From: Paenibacillus phyllosphaerae
Lineage (GTDB): Bacteria; Bacillota; Bacilli; Paenibacillales; Paenibacillaceae
NCBI RefSeq assembly: GCF_014192105.1
Contig: NZ_JACHXK010000004.1
Span: 124,001 to 188,000 of the forward strand
Direction: 5' to 3'
DNA length: 64,000 bases
The position numbers and the translations under genes are program-made. How positions within the stretch are numbered: the first letter of the stretch is position 1; the number at the start of each line of letters is the position of its first letter. Positions 55,524 to 63,624 of the stretch are shown in pieces. A model generated the notes under the pieces. The model saw only the letters and a program-made list of their open reading frames with translations, was not told the DNA's origin and searched no databases.

Positions 55524-55740
55524 CTATCCATCTCCTTCCAATAGATATGACAATTGGTTTCTTTTTCTAGTCATACTTGAATGAACAAGTTTTGCATTTA
55601 TCAATCAATTCGGATCATTCGGAATGAAACTTGAACCGCCATCCGTCTCGGTGCTGGCCGTTTCATCTTGAATCCACTATAATACGAATATCATCTATAC
55701 AAGTAATTAATATATTTTACAGGAGCTATAGACCACGTCT

Positions 55741-56619
55741 ATGACCAACAATTACGAACTATACAAAGTCTTCTATTGGGCCGCCAAAACAGGGAGCCTA
55801 ACCCAAGCGGCCAAAGCGCTGTATCTCACGCAACCTAGCGTCAGCCATGCGATCAAACAGTTGGAGGAAAGCTTCGGACTTACGTTGTTCTATCGCAATG
55901 CCAAAGGAGTCTCCTTGACCAAAGACGGCGCCGTGCTCTACTCCTACATCGAGCAATCGCAGACGCTGATCCAGCTCGCCGAGGAGAAGATGGCCTCGCT
56001 TAAGAATCTGGACAGCGGCGAGCTTCGGATCGGCGGCAGCGATTCCCTGTTCAAGCACTATGTGTTGCCTTATCTGGAGGAGTATCATTACCGCTACCCG
56101 AATATCAAGCTCCATCTTAACCACGGCACCACGCCGGAAGTCATTTCCTTCCTTAAGGAAGGCCGCATCGATATGGGCGTCGTCCGGATGCCGATCGTCG
56201 ACTCCCAGCTGGAGGTACGCGAGAGCATTCAACTGCAAGACTGCTTCGTAGCCGGTGCAAGGTTCGCTGAGCTGAAGGATGTCACGCTTACGCTCGAGAT
56301 GTTGCTGCAGTATCCGACTATCCTCTTCTCGCGTAATAGCCGGGCACGGATGGCGATCTCGGAGCTGTTCCACAGCTACGGTTACCAGATTAAGCCCGAG
56401 ATCGAAGTAGGCAGCGTCGATCTGCTCATCGAGTTCGCTCGGAAAGGGCTCGGAATCTCGTACGTGACGAGAGAATTCGTGACCAAAGAGCTGGAGGAAG
56501 GTTCGCTCTTCGAGATCAAGCTGGACGTTCAACTCCCGCCAGCGTTCGTCGGTATCATGACCATGCGCAACGTTCCGCTCTCCAGCAGCGCCGCCAAGTT
56601 CATTGAACTGATGCAATAG
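55741..56619 (+). CDS. LysR-family transcriptional regulator
   Basis: The 292-residue protein has the LysR winged helix (FYWAAKTGSLTQAAKALYLT, QPSVSHAIKQLEESFGLTLF) and the two-lobed effector domain (LRIGGSDSLFKHYVLPYLEE, RIDMGVVRMPI). It is divergent from zwf with 217 bp between, the usual layout for LysR regulators and their targets, so control of pentose phosphate genes is likely but unproven. The effector is unknown. The only AGGAG is 15 bases before the ATG, rather far. Confidence 0.93.
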   Translation: MTNNYELYKVFYWAAKTGSLTQAAKALYLTQPSVSHAIKQLEESFGLTLFYRNAKGVSLTKDGAVLYSYIEQSQTLIQLAEEKMASLKNLDSGELRIGGSDSLFKHYVLPYLEEYHYRYPNIKLHLNHGTTPEVISFLKEGRIDMGVVRMPIVDSQLEVRESIQLQDCFVAGARFAELKDVTLTLEMLLQYPTILFSRNSRARMAISELFHSYGYQIKPEIEVGSVDLLIEFARKGLGISYVTREFVTKELEEGSLFEIKLDVQLPPAFVGIMTMRNVPLSSSAAKFIELMQ

Positions 56620-56654
56620 CGAACCCCTGCCGCATGAGCAGTCACGCATTTCTA

Positions 56655-56710
56655 CAAAAAAAGCTTCTCGTCGAATGGCCTTCAGCCATTTCGCTCGAGA
56701 AGCTTTTTGT
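56655..56710. terminator. Bidirectional terminator
   Basis: AAAAAGCTTCTCG (to 56670) and CGAGAAGCTTTTT (56695-56707) are the outer arms of a hairpin with an inner GGC/GCC stem. A- and T-runs on both sides suit the convergent LysR and stalk-protein genes. Confidence 0.85.
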
Positions 56711-56738
56711 TTTAGTGAAACCCTTTTCGCTAGGACGC

Positions 56739-57872
56739 TTACGCCTGATCCCCCGTCGTTACGAGCACCGCACGCTGCTTCGCATCCCAGACGATCGAGA
56801 GCGCGAAGACTTCCTTCAGCACGCGGACCGGTACCATTGTCGATCCGTTCAGCGCGCGAGGCGGCGCGGTGAGCGCAACCGTCTTCCCGTCTAATTCGGC
56901 GTTCGTTGAGCCGAGCTTAAGCGTCGCCTTTTGCGCGCCGAGTGTCGCGACGGCCGTTTTCGTTTCGCTGTCCCATACGACGTCCCCGCCAATGGAAGTG
57001 AAGACGCCTTTAATCGGCGCGTAAACGGTATTGTCGATCACGACCGGCGCCTGGGTAAGGGCAACCTCATGGCCGTCAACGATAAGCGCGATCGGCTGAT
57101 AAGCTGCGCAGACCGAGTCAATGCCGAATGATGGTAAGGCAAGTCCTTCGCCGGTCAGTTCCGCTCGGGTAGCCGAAATCGATTTAATCGTTGCTTTCTT
57201 TTGCGCGCATGCCACCTTGAGCGCCAAGGTCCGTTTGTTCAGCAGCGAAGCTTCTGCTTTCGTACGCGCGCTTTTAATTTGGGTCAGCGCAGTTGCTTTA
57301 ATGGTCGTGAATTTACTCTTCACGGCAGTTGCGCTGCCGCCGTTGTCCTGATATTGGTCCAACGTTCTGCCGTTCCGGTACACTTCGCCGTAATAGTTAT
57401 CCATCGCAAGGCCGCTTCGATACACTTGCCCGTAATATTGATCGAGCGGGAACCCGCTGCGGTAGACCTCGCCATAATATTGATCCAGCTCGTGTCCGCT
57501 TCTGTACACCTCGCCGTAGTACAAATCCATAGCGAGACCTGAGCGATAAAGCTCGCCATAATAAGCATCCGTCTCATTGCTGCCGTATTGATCCTGCAGA
57601 GCGCGGTAATCCGTCTCGATCGTTGCTTTGAGCTCCCGGTAATCCGCCTCCAACAGCGCTTCGAATTGCGTGTAGTCGCTTTTGGCCTTCGCCTCGAACT
57701 GCTCGTAGTCGCTCTTCACCTTCGCGTTGGTCTGCTCGTAATCCGCTTTGATTTGGGCGGCTACCTGTGCCGTAGTCGAGGCGGCTTCCGCCGTTGGTGT
57801 GAAGCCAACAACTGCCGCAAGGATAGCCGCAAGCAGCGCGCTCTGCTTTTTACCTGAATGTAATCGTGTCAA
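56739..57872 (-). CDS. Secreted stalk-domain protein with two families of tandem repeats
   Basis: The 377-residue precursor starts at a TTG (57872) that has GGAGGG seven bases upstream; the frame extends to 57920. A signal peptide ends near TPTAEAA. Residues 44-98 hold five 11-residue repeats (DYEQFEAKAKS type, likely helical); residues 104-173 hold five 14-residue repeats (YYGEVYRSGHELDQ type, loosely MORN-like). A basic helical stretch follows. Residues 265-377 are a copper-amine-oxidase N-terminal-like 'stalk' domain (VVIDNTVYAPIKGVFTSIGG, STMVPVRVLKEVFAL), common in cell-surface proteins of Paenibacillus. It probably works in or on the cell wall; its partner is unknown. Confidence 0.82.
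   Translation of the reverse strand: MTRLHSGKKQSALLAAILAAVVGFTPTAEAASTTAQVAAQIKADYEQTNAKVKSDYEQFEAKAKSDYTQFEALLEADYRELKATIETDYRALQDQYGSNETDAYYGELYRSGLAMDLYYGEVYRSGHELDQYYGEVYRSGFPLDQYYGQVYRSGLAMDNYYGEVYRNGRTLDQYQDNGGSATAVKSKFTTIKATALTQIKSARTKAEASLLNKRTLALKVACAQKKATIKSISATRAELTGEGLALPSFGIDSVCAAYQPIALIVDGHEVALTQAPVVIDNTVYAPIKGVFTSIGGDVVWDSETKTAVATLGAQKATLKLGSTNAELDGKTVALTAPPRALNGSTMVPVRVLKEVFALSIVWDAKQRAVLVTTGDQA
57354..57563 (-). repeat. Five tandem 42-bp repeats coding for YYGEVYRSG units
   Basis: The encoded 14-residue units begin YYGELYRSGLAMDL, YYGEVYRSGHELDQ, YYGEVYRSGFPLDQ, YYGQVYRSGLAMDN and YYGEVYRNGRTLDQ. The first nine residues are almost invariant while the last five vary. Unit number may differ between strains. 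Confidence 0.9.
57579..57743 (-). repeat. Five tandem 33-bp repeats coding for DY-x9 units
   Basis: The encoded 11-residue units begin with DY at exact 11-residue spacing: DYEQTNAKVKS, DYEQFEAKAKS, DYTQFEALLEA, DYRELKATIET and DYRALQDQYGS. The hendecad spacing fits a coiled coil or amphipathic helix. Confidence 0.85.
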
Positions 57873-58100
57873 CTTTTTTCCCTCCAGCAAAATAATGGAT
57901 AAATATGGGTTACGTAACATTTGCCAAGGGAAAGGTTAACAATTTATCAAGCTTCCGTAAATGGGAAAATAAACCTAGTTTGACGATGCTACCAGCGTCT
58001 CAGTTATTACATATAATGGCAACCTATATCTTAAGATTCAATACTTCGGTTCCAAACCTCGCCAAAGGTTAAGATGAATTGCCTTATTCATGTGGATGCG

Positions 58101-58799
58101 TCACTGCCAAGCAGCCTGAACATAGGCCCGAATCAACGGATGAACGACGTTCTTCAGCGCTGAACGTTCGGGTTGAAACAAGGCGCCTACATAAAACGGA
58201 TGCCCCTCCAGCTCCATCATCCGCGCAACGCCATTCGCATCGTATCCGGTTGTATGGAGACCGTTCGCTTCCAATATAGAGGCATATTCCGCATTCAGCC
58301 CATAGTTGCATATCCCGTATTGCTCGGTAATCGTACCGGCCTCATAGATGGCCAGTACCCGCGAACCCGGCTTTAACGTGAACGTATGCGTCCGTTCGCT
58401 GACGGAGCAGCTCAGCGGCGTGACGAGCAACACATCCGCTCCGCTATTGATCTCGGCATGATCAGCGCCGTGCAAGTGCGCAACGTTGCGGGCGAATTCG
58501 ATCATCATATGCTGGAAGCCCCCGCATGTCCCAAGGAACGGAATACGCTGTTCGCGCGCGTAACGAATCCCGTTCAGAGCCCCTTGCATACTGCGGTAGG
58601 GACTAGCCGGCACGCACCAGATTGCTGAATAACCGGCTAGCCGATCATGCGCATCCGCACCGTCCAGACTTTCCGTCGGAATCCAGTCCGTCTCTACCTG
58701 CACGCCTAGATCATCGGCAGCTAGCGCGAGAGCAATCGGTATCGCCCGATGCGCCACCACATTCACATCGTAATCACCGATTAGTCCAATTCTGATCAT
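58101..58799 (-). CDS. Class I glutamine-amidotransferase-like protein (CTP synthase C-terminal-related)
   Basis: The 232-residue protein resembles the amidotransferase half of CTP synthase without the synthetase half: IGLIGDYDVNVVAHRAIPIA at the start and the nucleophile-elbow C92 in IPFLGTCGGFQHMMIEFARN. The late GHPFYVGALFQPERSA matches the region of the catalytic histidine and glutamate, but histidine appears replaced (FQPE). Its role is unknown. It follows the IMP-cyclohydrolase-like gene by a single base, so the two are co-translated and probably act together. Confidence 0.8.
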   Translation of the reverse strand: MIRIGLIGDYDVNVVAHRAIPIALALAADDLGVQVETDWIPTESLDGADAHDRLAGYSAIWCVPASPYRSMQGALNGIRYAREQRIPFLGTCGGFQHMMIEFARNVAHLHGADHAEINSGADVLLVTPLSCSVSERTHTFTLKPGSRVLAIYEAGTITEQYGICNYGLNAEYASILEANGLHTTGYDANGVARMMELEGHPFYVGALFQPERSALKNVVHPLIRAYVQAAWQ

Positions 58800-58800
58800 C

Positions 58801-59523
58801 CTACACTACCCTGGCTTCAACGGCTAATTTGTGGCGGAAGGAGAACTGAACGTCACCGCTCTGCACGTCGATGAATTTCACCAGCAAAGCAATCTTGTTC
58901 TCCTCGTTAATGTGCTGCCAGTAGTAATCAGCGGTCTCATCCAACGAATTATGCAGCGAAACTTCCAACGGCTCTCCGGCAAAAGGCTTCAAGAGACCGT
59001 CTTGTTCCGCGTCGTACGTATGGATGCAGTGTCCCCTACCTGCCATGAACGCCTCGTAATGGAACAACTGCCGCTGACCGATGGACGGTTCGTTATCTCG
59101 CGTCTTCAAAATGGATAGCGAGTATGTCTTGTGCTCCGTATCGATGACGGCAGATATGCGCGGCGTGTAATGAGGCGCGTCCGGCTCGAACGTCCGGCTC
59201 TGTAACGCCTGCTCGAACGAAAGCCCGTTCTTAAGACCTTCCACGATCGTATTCGTCTGATCGCCGTTAGCAACGATATGGATATGCTCCCATTGGCGGA
59301 TCGGGTCATAGATAATGAGCGATGGATCTTCCAGCAAACTTGGATCGAAGGCTCGATTCCGGACATCTTGGCCGACCTGTTCGAACACGCGATTGCGGCT
59401 ATTCGAGCTTCTGCCCATGATCCAATACACTTGTACATAATGGCTCGCATCCGGCGTCATCCCTACAATCAACGTTCTCCCCGGATAAGGCTTCTCGAAG
59501 AGCGCGGATTCATTCCGTTTCAT
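58801..59523 (-). CDS. IMP cyclohydrolase-like (PurO family) protein
   Basis: The 240-residue protein has the PurO/IMP_cyclohyd pattern YPGRTLIVGMTPDASHYVQV followed by YWIMGRSSNSRNRVF, and HYTPRISAVID in the middle. Archaeal PurO closes the purine ring of IMP. In a Firmicute that task normally falls to PurH, so this gene may have another, related role. The ATG at 59523 follows GGGG; the frame extends eight codons further. It forms a tight pair with the amidotransferase-like gene one base downstream, suggesting joint action on a nucleotide or amide. Confidence 0.8.
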   Translation of the reverse strand: MKRNESALFEKPYPGRTLIVGMTPDASHYVQVYWIMGRSSNSRNRVFEQVGQDVRNRAFDPSLLEDPSLIIYDPIRQWEHIHIVANGDQTNTIVEGLKNGLSFEQALQSRTFEPDAPHYTPRISAVIDTEHKTYSLSILKTRDNEPSIGQRQLFHYEAFMAGRGHCIHTYDAEQDGLLKPFAGEPLEVSLHNSLDETADYYWQHINEENKIALLVKFIDVQSGDVQFSFRHKLAVEARVV

Positions 59524-59546
59524 CAGCAATCCCCTTCCCCATGACA

Positions 59547-59582
59547 AAAATGAAAAGGCAAGCGGTTCACCCGCTCACCTTT
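59547..59582 (-). terminator. Terminator after the sulfatase gene
   Basis: On the minus strand AAAGGTGAGCGG pairs with CCGCTTGCCTTT (one wobble, one mismatch) around GTGAA, followed by TCATTTTTG. It separates the sulfatase unit from the PurO-like pair. Confidence 0.7.
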
Positions 59583-59682
59583 AATCCGATCTCATGCTGA
59601 CTACGTGCCCGTCTTCCAAATATTACTACATAATACAAAGCGGGCTGCCGGAAATCAAGCATTTTTTCGAATGAAGCAAGAA

Positions 59683-61224
59683 TCAGTCCCCGCCCGGCCT
59701 AAGCGCGTTCGTCCCTTGCTTGTCATAGAAGTTCGGCCCCTTCGCCCAGACGATGGCCAAATGCATCAACAGCTCCGTCTTCATTTGCTCTCGAACCTGC
59801 GCGTAGGCTTCCTCATCATACAGATTAATCCATTCGTTCGGATCATCGGTCAACGAATACATCTCGCCTTTCGTATCCCGTACCCGGGTTAACGCTGAAC
59901 CGACGGCTCCTTCTACGTACAGAATGAGCTTCCACGCTTTGGTCCGCCACATGTAAGCAGGCGAGGAGTGAGGCGCAGTGACGCCCTTGCCGTGAAATTC
60001 GCAGAAACTCCCGCCTCGCTGCTCTTCGCCGAACAAATCCAATCCCGGAAGCATCGGATTGGCGGGCAGCCCGGCAGCCTTCGCAAGCGTCGGAATCAGA
60101 TCGACCAGTTCCGCGGGACGCTCGTCGATCGTACCCCATCGATCCGCAGGCACATAAGTGCCGGACAAGATCATCGGAACCCGCACGCTGCTCTCGTAAA
60201 GGCAGTATTTGGTGAAGCGGAATTGCCGTTCGCCAAGCATCTCGCCATGGTCGGACACGAAGACGATGAGTGAATTGGCGAGCGCCCCTTGCTGCTCCAG
60301 CTTCGTAAGCACGAGTCCGAAGTAATGGTCGAGCCACGAGCAGTTGGCCCAATAACGCAGCGTCGTTCGCCGGCGTTCCAAGGGAGACATCGCTTGCCAG
60401 ACGCGTTTCTTCGCCAGATAGGCTTCGCGGCTAGACGCGTTGACGGCATCCGATGCCGCCAGATGCGTATTCTCTTCTTCGGACCACGGCGGCTGAGGGG
60501 TGTCCGGAATATCTTCCAGCCGATACAACCGTTCGAATTCGTCCGGCACATTAAATCCGGCGTGCGGCTTCAAGAAGGACAGATACAGAAACAACGGGCG
60601 CGACGGATCAAGTCCATGTTCGATAAAGTCCAAGCATTGTTCGGCGACCCATCCGTCCCGGTGATGATTCATCGGAATCCGGCTCGTGGCGCCGATATAC
60701 CCGTTCGCATTCTCCTCGCCGCCTCCGTAGTCCTTCGTCTCTTCGTGGTAAGCGAGCAGCCGCTCGGGATGCGAGTCGCCCATCATGACCGCGCCGTCCT
60801 CGTAATGGCCGCTGTCGCGGGCAAGGCCTACCGCGCGGATCTCGAATCCCCGCGAAGATGGCACTTCCTGCGTCCCGGCGTGATTCCAATGCGTCTTGCC
60901 GAATCCCGCCGTCTGGTAGCCTGCCCGCCTGAGCAGCTCCGGGAGCGGTTCGGACGGCAGCTTGCTCTCGTCGGCAAGACCGCCGTAATTCGTCCGAACG
61001 CCGATCTGCGACGGATAGTAACCGAACATCATGGAATTGCGGCTCGGCACGCACATCGGGGCTTGGCAAACGGCCTGATTGTAGACGATTCCGGACTCCG
61101 CCAGCTTATCGAGCGTCGGGGTATGGATATGGCGGTTGAATTGACCGATGCAATCCCACCGCTGCTGATCGGTCATCAGAAATATAATATTGGGCTGCTT
61201 GTGCATCCCTGCCTTCATCTCCAT
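59683..61224 (-). CDS. Cys-type sulfatase
   Basis: The 513-residue hydrolase has the alkaline-phosphatase-like sulfatase fold: NIIFLMTDQQRWDCIGQFN with metal-binding aspartates, the formylglycine site C58-V-P-S-R in CQAPMCVPSRNSMM, and FVSDHGEMLGERQF. The cysteine needs conversion to formylglycine by a separate enzyme not seen here. There is no signal peptide, so it acts on imported sulfated sugars. The first ATG (61224) lacks a good ribosome site; an ATG six codons later (61206) is equally possible. The gene lies 3 bp after the sensor-AraC gene. Confidence 0.92.
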   Translation of the reverse strand: MEMKAGMHKQPNIIFLMTDQQRWDCIGQFNRHIHTPTLDKLAESGIVYNQAVCQAPMCVPSRNSMMFGYYPSQIGVRTNYGGLADESKLPSEPLPELLRRAGYQTAGFGKTHWNHAGTQEVPSSRGFEIRAVGLARDSGHYEDGAVMMGDSHPERLLAYHEETKDYGGGEENANGYIGATSRIPMNHHRDGWVAEQCLDFIEHGLDPSRPLFLYLSFLKPHAGFNVPDEFERLYRLEDIPDTPQPPWSEEENTHLAASDAVNASSREAYLAKKRVWQAMSPLERRRTTLRYWANCSWLDHYFGLVLTKLEQQGALANSLIVFVSDHGEMLGERQFRFTKYCLYESSVRVPMILSGTYVPADRWGTIDERPAELVDLIPTLAKAAGLPANPMLPGLDLFGEEQRGGSFCEFHGKGVTAPHSSPAYMWRTKAWKLILYVEGAVGSALTRVRDTKGEMYSLTDDPNEWINLYDEEAYAQVREQMKTELLMHLAIVWAKGPNFYDKQGTNALRPGGD

Positions 61225-61227
61225 TCT

Positions 61228-63534
61228 TTATTCGCGGCTGGCTGCCGGCAAATGACCTTCGGGCTGCTGCCGCAGCTCCCGGTATTGACGCGGCGTGATC
61301 CCTTCGGACTTCTTGAAGAGGCGATTGAAGTAGCTTGGCTGATAACCGATATGCTCGGCGATCGCGTTCATCTTCATGTCGCTACCAGCGAGCAGCTCCT
61401 TCGCCCGCTCCATTCGCAGGCCCGTCAAATAATCGATATAATTGACGCCGAGCACGTCTTTGAATGCACGGCTGAGCGCATAGGTATTCATGCCTGCCTT
61501 CTCGGCCAACTCGTCGAGCGACAAGTTCGTGTTATAGTGCTGACGGATGTGCAGCGCAAGCTTCTCGATTGTCTCTTTCTGCTGGCTTTGCTGCTTGACG
61601 CCCATGGCGTCGATGAAGGCCGCAATGACATGCTCCTCGAACCAATCCGCCATCTCGCCGGCATGCCGAAGCTTGCTCAGTCCCTCGAACAGATTTGCCC
61701 CTTCGAACAATCGAACCGGATTGAGGCCCAGTTGAAGCATCGCGTGCTGAATGCCCCCCAGCAGCTGGAGCATCCCTTGCTGCACCATATGCTCCGTCGC
61801 GGCGCTTCCGGACAGCTCCTGTACGAACTTGCGCACCGCCGATGCCGCTTCTTCTTGAAGCCCGCCCCGAATCGCATAGATGACTTCCTTCTCCAGCGCA
61901 AAAGGATATTGGAGTTCAAGCGTCCCTGCGGCAGGCTGAGGAGCATGAAGGTCTATCAATTGGCAACGCCGCTCTTCTCTCGGTCTGCGCGTGCGATGCG
62001 CTTGCCTTGCTTCCTCGAAGCGCAAAGGTACTTGATCCAGCGTCGCGGCGTTGCGGCTGATCGCAAGCGTGAACGGCATGTCGGCCGGCATCGCTTCATC
62101 GAGCCATGCGGCGAGCTGTTCGGCAAGGCGAAGCAACTGTTCGCGTGATTCCTCCGCGCTCAGCGAATCCGGGAGGTGGATCAAGAGCCCGATGGAACGC
62201 TCCTGATCATGGAACGCCTCCGCACGGATCAACTGCCAGCCCGCTGCCAATTCCTTCGCAAGATCGAGCGCGGCGTCCGTCAGCAGCCCCGCTTCCCGCT
62301 GCTGTTCTTCGCCGCCCGTTAAGCCGCCCGGTTGCCCAAGGTGCAGCACGATAACGGCGCAGCGCTCCCCGATAAACGGCCAGCCCAGCTGCTCGAAGCG
62401 GGCGCGAATTTGCTCATTAGTCCAATGCAGCAGCCGGCCTTGCGCGAATTGAAGCAGGAAGCTCTCGCGGATCATCGGCAGTTGCCGGTCCAATCGTTCC
62501 CGCAGCGTGCCGCTCTCTTGGGCGAGTTGGCGCCAAGGCACATAGAGCCGCCACGAGGCGAACATGGCCAGCACGAGCGCCAGCGCAAGGCCAACGGCGC
62601 TAATGCCGACGATCCATTGCGACAGCGTAATGACCGGTGCGGTTATGGCGCTTAGCGGTACTGCCGACACGAACGTCCACGTGCTGCCAAGCCGCGTGAT
62701 CTCGCCTTTGTTGACCGAATAAGTGACGCCTTGTTGCTCGAAGACGAATGCGGCCTTCTCCCCTTCGCGCGACGCTACTTCCGAGTAGAGAGCATCCTCC
62801 AGATCATTCGTTCCCCCTGGGAGCACCCGGCTTCCATCCTCGGCCAACAGCAGCGCTGCCCCGCTGTCATAAGGAGACAGCGTACGCAGCAAACCAAGCA
62901 GTTTCCCCTTGTCCAGCGTAACCATCATGTAACCGGCCGGATTCGAACTTAGCGCAGGCAGCCGGTTGATGAGCACAAGCGTCCCTTGCACGCCCGTTCC
63001 GTCCGGAGTCCGGCTGGTCCAGAACATGGAGGGATGCCCATCGATCCAAGATTCGTAAGCGCGCGCGCTGTCCGCGTCTGTCAGGAACGTGTAGCGGTCG
63101 GCATTCATAAGCAACGGCCTCGGCGACTTCAAGTACAGCTCGACATGGCCGATCAGCTTATGGAAGCTGTCCGCCACGATCAGTTTCCGGTATAATTCCT
63201 GCACCTGCTCATAGCCATGCACGAAATCAAGCGTCTTCAGCTGTTTGTCGAACGCCGGATCGAACGCCCAATGAGCGAAGCTCAGCTCCAGATCGGACAG
63301 CTCCTCGTCGATATTATGGACCCGCTGCTCCATTTGGTTCTGATGGACAGACTGAAGCTCACGTTCCATTTTGCCGGTGACCGTACCGTAAATGCCGAAA
63401 CCGATCGCAAGCCCCGGCAGGCAGGCAACGAGCAGGATAAGCATGAGCTTGTAACGGAAGCCGTAAGGCTTCGCGCCTGTCTCGGCTTTGGACGGAACGC
63501 TTCTGTTTAGGAGAGGGGTCAACATATCGAGCAT
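61228..63534 (-). CDS. Membrane sensor AraC-family regulator (YesN-like fusion)
   Basis: The 768-residue protein has a transmembrane segment at about 28-52, an extracytoplasmic sensor (about 53-295), a second transmembrane segment at about 297-325, a long cytoplasmic linker and a C-terminal AraC domain (NLSLDELAEKAGMNTYALSR; MNAIAEHIGYQPSYFNRLFK; TPRQYREL). Such one-component membrane regulators are typical of Paenibacillaceae and sit next to the sugar-uptake genes they activate. Here the neighbours are a sulfatase and a CUT1 permease, so an extracellular sulfated glycan fragment is a plausible signal. Confidence 0.92.
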   Translation of the reverse strand: MLDMLTPLLNRSVPSKAETGAKPYGFRYKLMLILLVACLPGLAIGFGIYGTVTGKMERELQSVHQNQMEQRVHNIDEELSDLELSFAHWAFDPAFDKQLKTLDFVHGYEQVQELYRKLIVADSFHKLIGHVELYLKSPRPLLMNADRYTFLTDADSARAYESWIDGHPSMFWTSRTPDGTGVQGTLVLINRLPALSSNPAGYMMVTLDKGKLLGLLRTLSPYDSGAALLLAEDGSRVLPGGTNDLEDALYSEVASREGEKAAFVFEQQGVTYSVNKGEITRLGSTWTFVSAVPLSAITAPVITLSQWIVGISAVGLALALVLAMFASWRLYVPWRQLAQESGTLRERLDRQLPMIRESFLLQFAQGRLLHWTNEQIRARFEQLGWPFIGERCAVIVLHLGQPGGLTGGEEQQREAGLLTDAALDLAKELAAGWQLIRAEAFHDQERSIGLLIHLPDSLSAEESREQLLRLAEQLAAWLDEAMPADMPFTLAISRNAATLDQVPLRFEEARQAHRTRRPREERRCQLIDLHAPQPAAGTLELQYPFALEKEVIYAIRGGLQEEAASAVRKFVQELSGSAATEHMVQQGMLQLLGGIQHAMLQLGLNPVRLFEGANLFEGLSKLRHAGEMADWFEEHVIAAFIDAMGVKQQSQQKETIEKLALHIRQHYNTNLSLDELAEKAGMNTYALSRAFKDVLGVNYIDYLTGLRMERAKELLAGSDMKMNAIAEHIGYQPSYFNRLFKKSEGITPRQYRELRQQPEGHLPAASRE

Positions 63535-63567
63535 GCACCTGCCTAACTGGTAATATAGTCTGACAGC

Positions 63568-63600
63568 ATGCGTTCGCCGTCAGCTGCGAGACGAACGCAT
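63568..63600. terminator. Hairpin between the sugar permease and sensor-AraC genes
   Basis: ATGCGTTCG and CGAACGCAT form a perfect 9-bp stem around a 15-base loop. There is no U-tract, so partial termination or RNA processing is more likely than full termination. Confidence 0.4.
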
Positions 63601-63624
63601 GGCAATCGTTGGTTGAATAAACGT

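Noticed and set aside
57354-57743. CRISPR-like repeat array
   Set aside because: The repeats are contiguous, in frame and coding, without spacers.
60289-62148. 619-codon plus-strand open frame
   Set aside because: It spans antisense parts of two clear genes (sulfatase and sensor-AraC) and has shadow-like composition and no ribosome site or motif.
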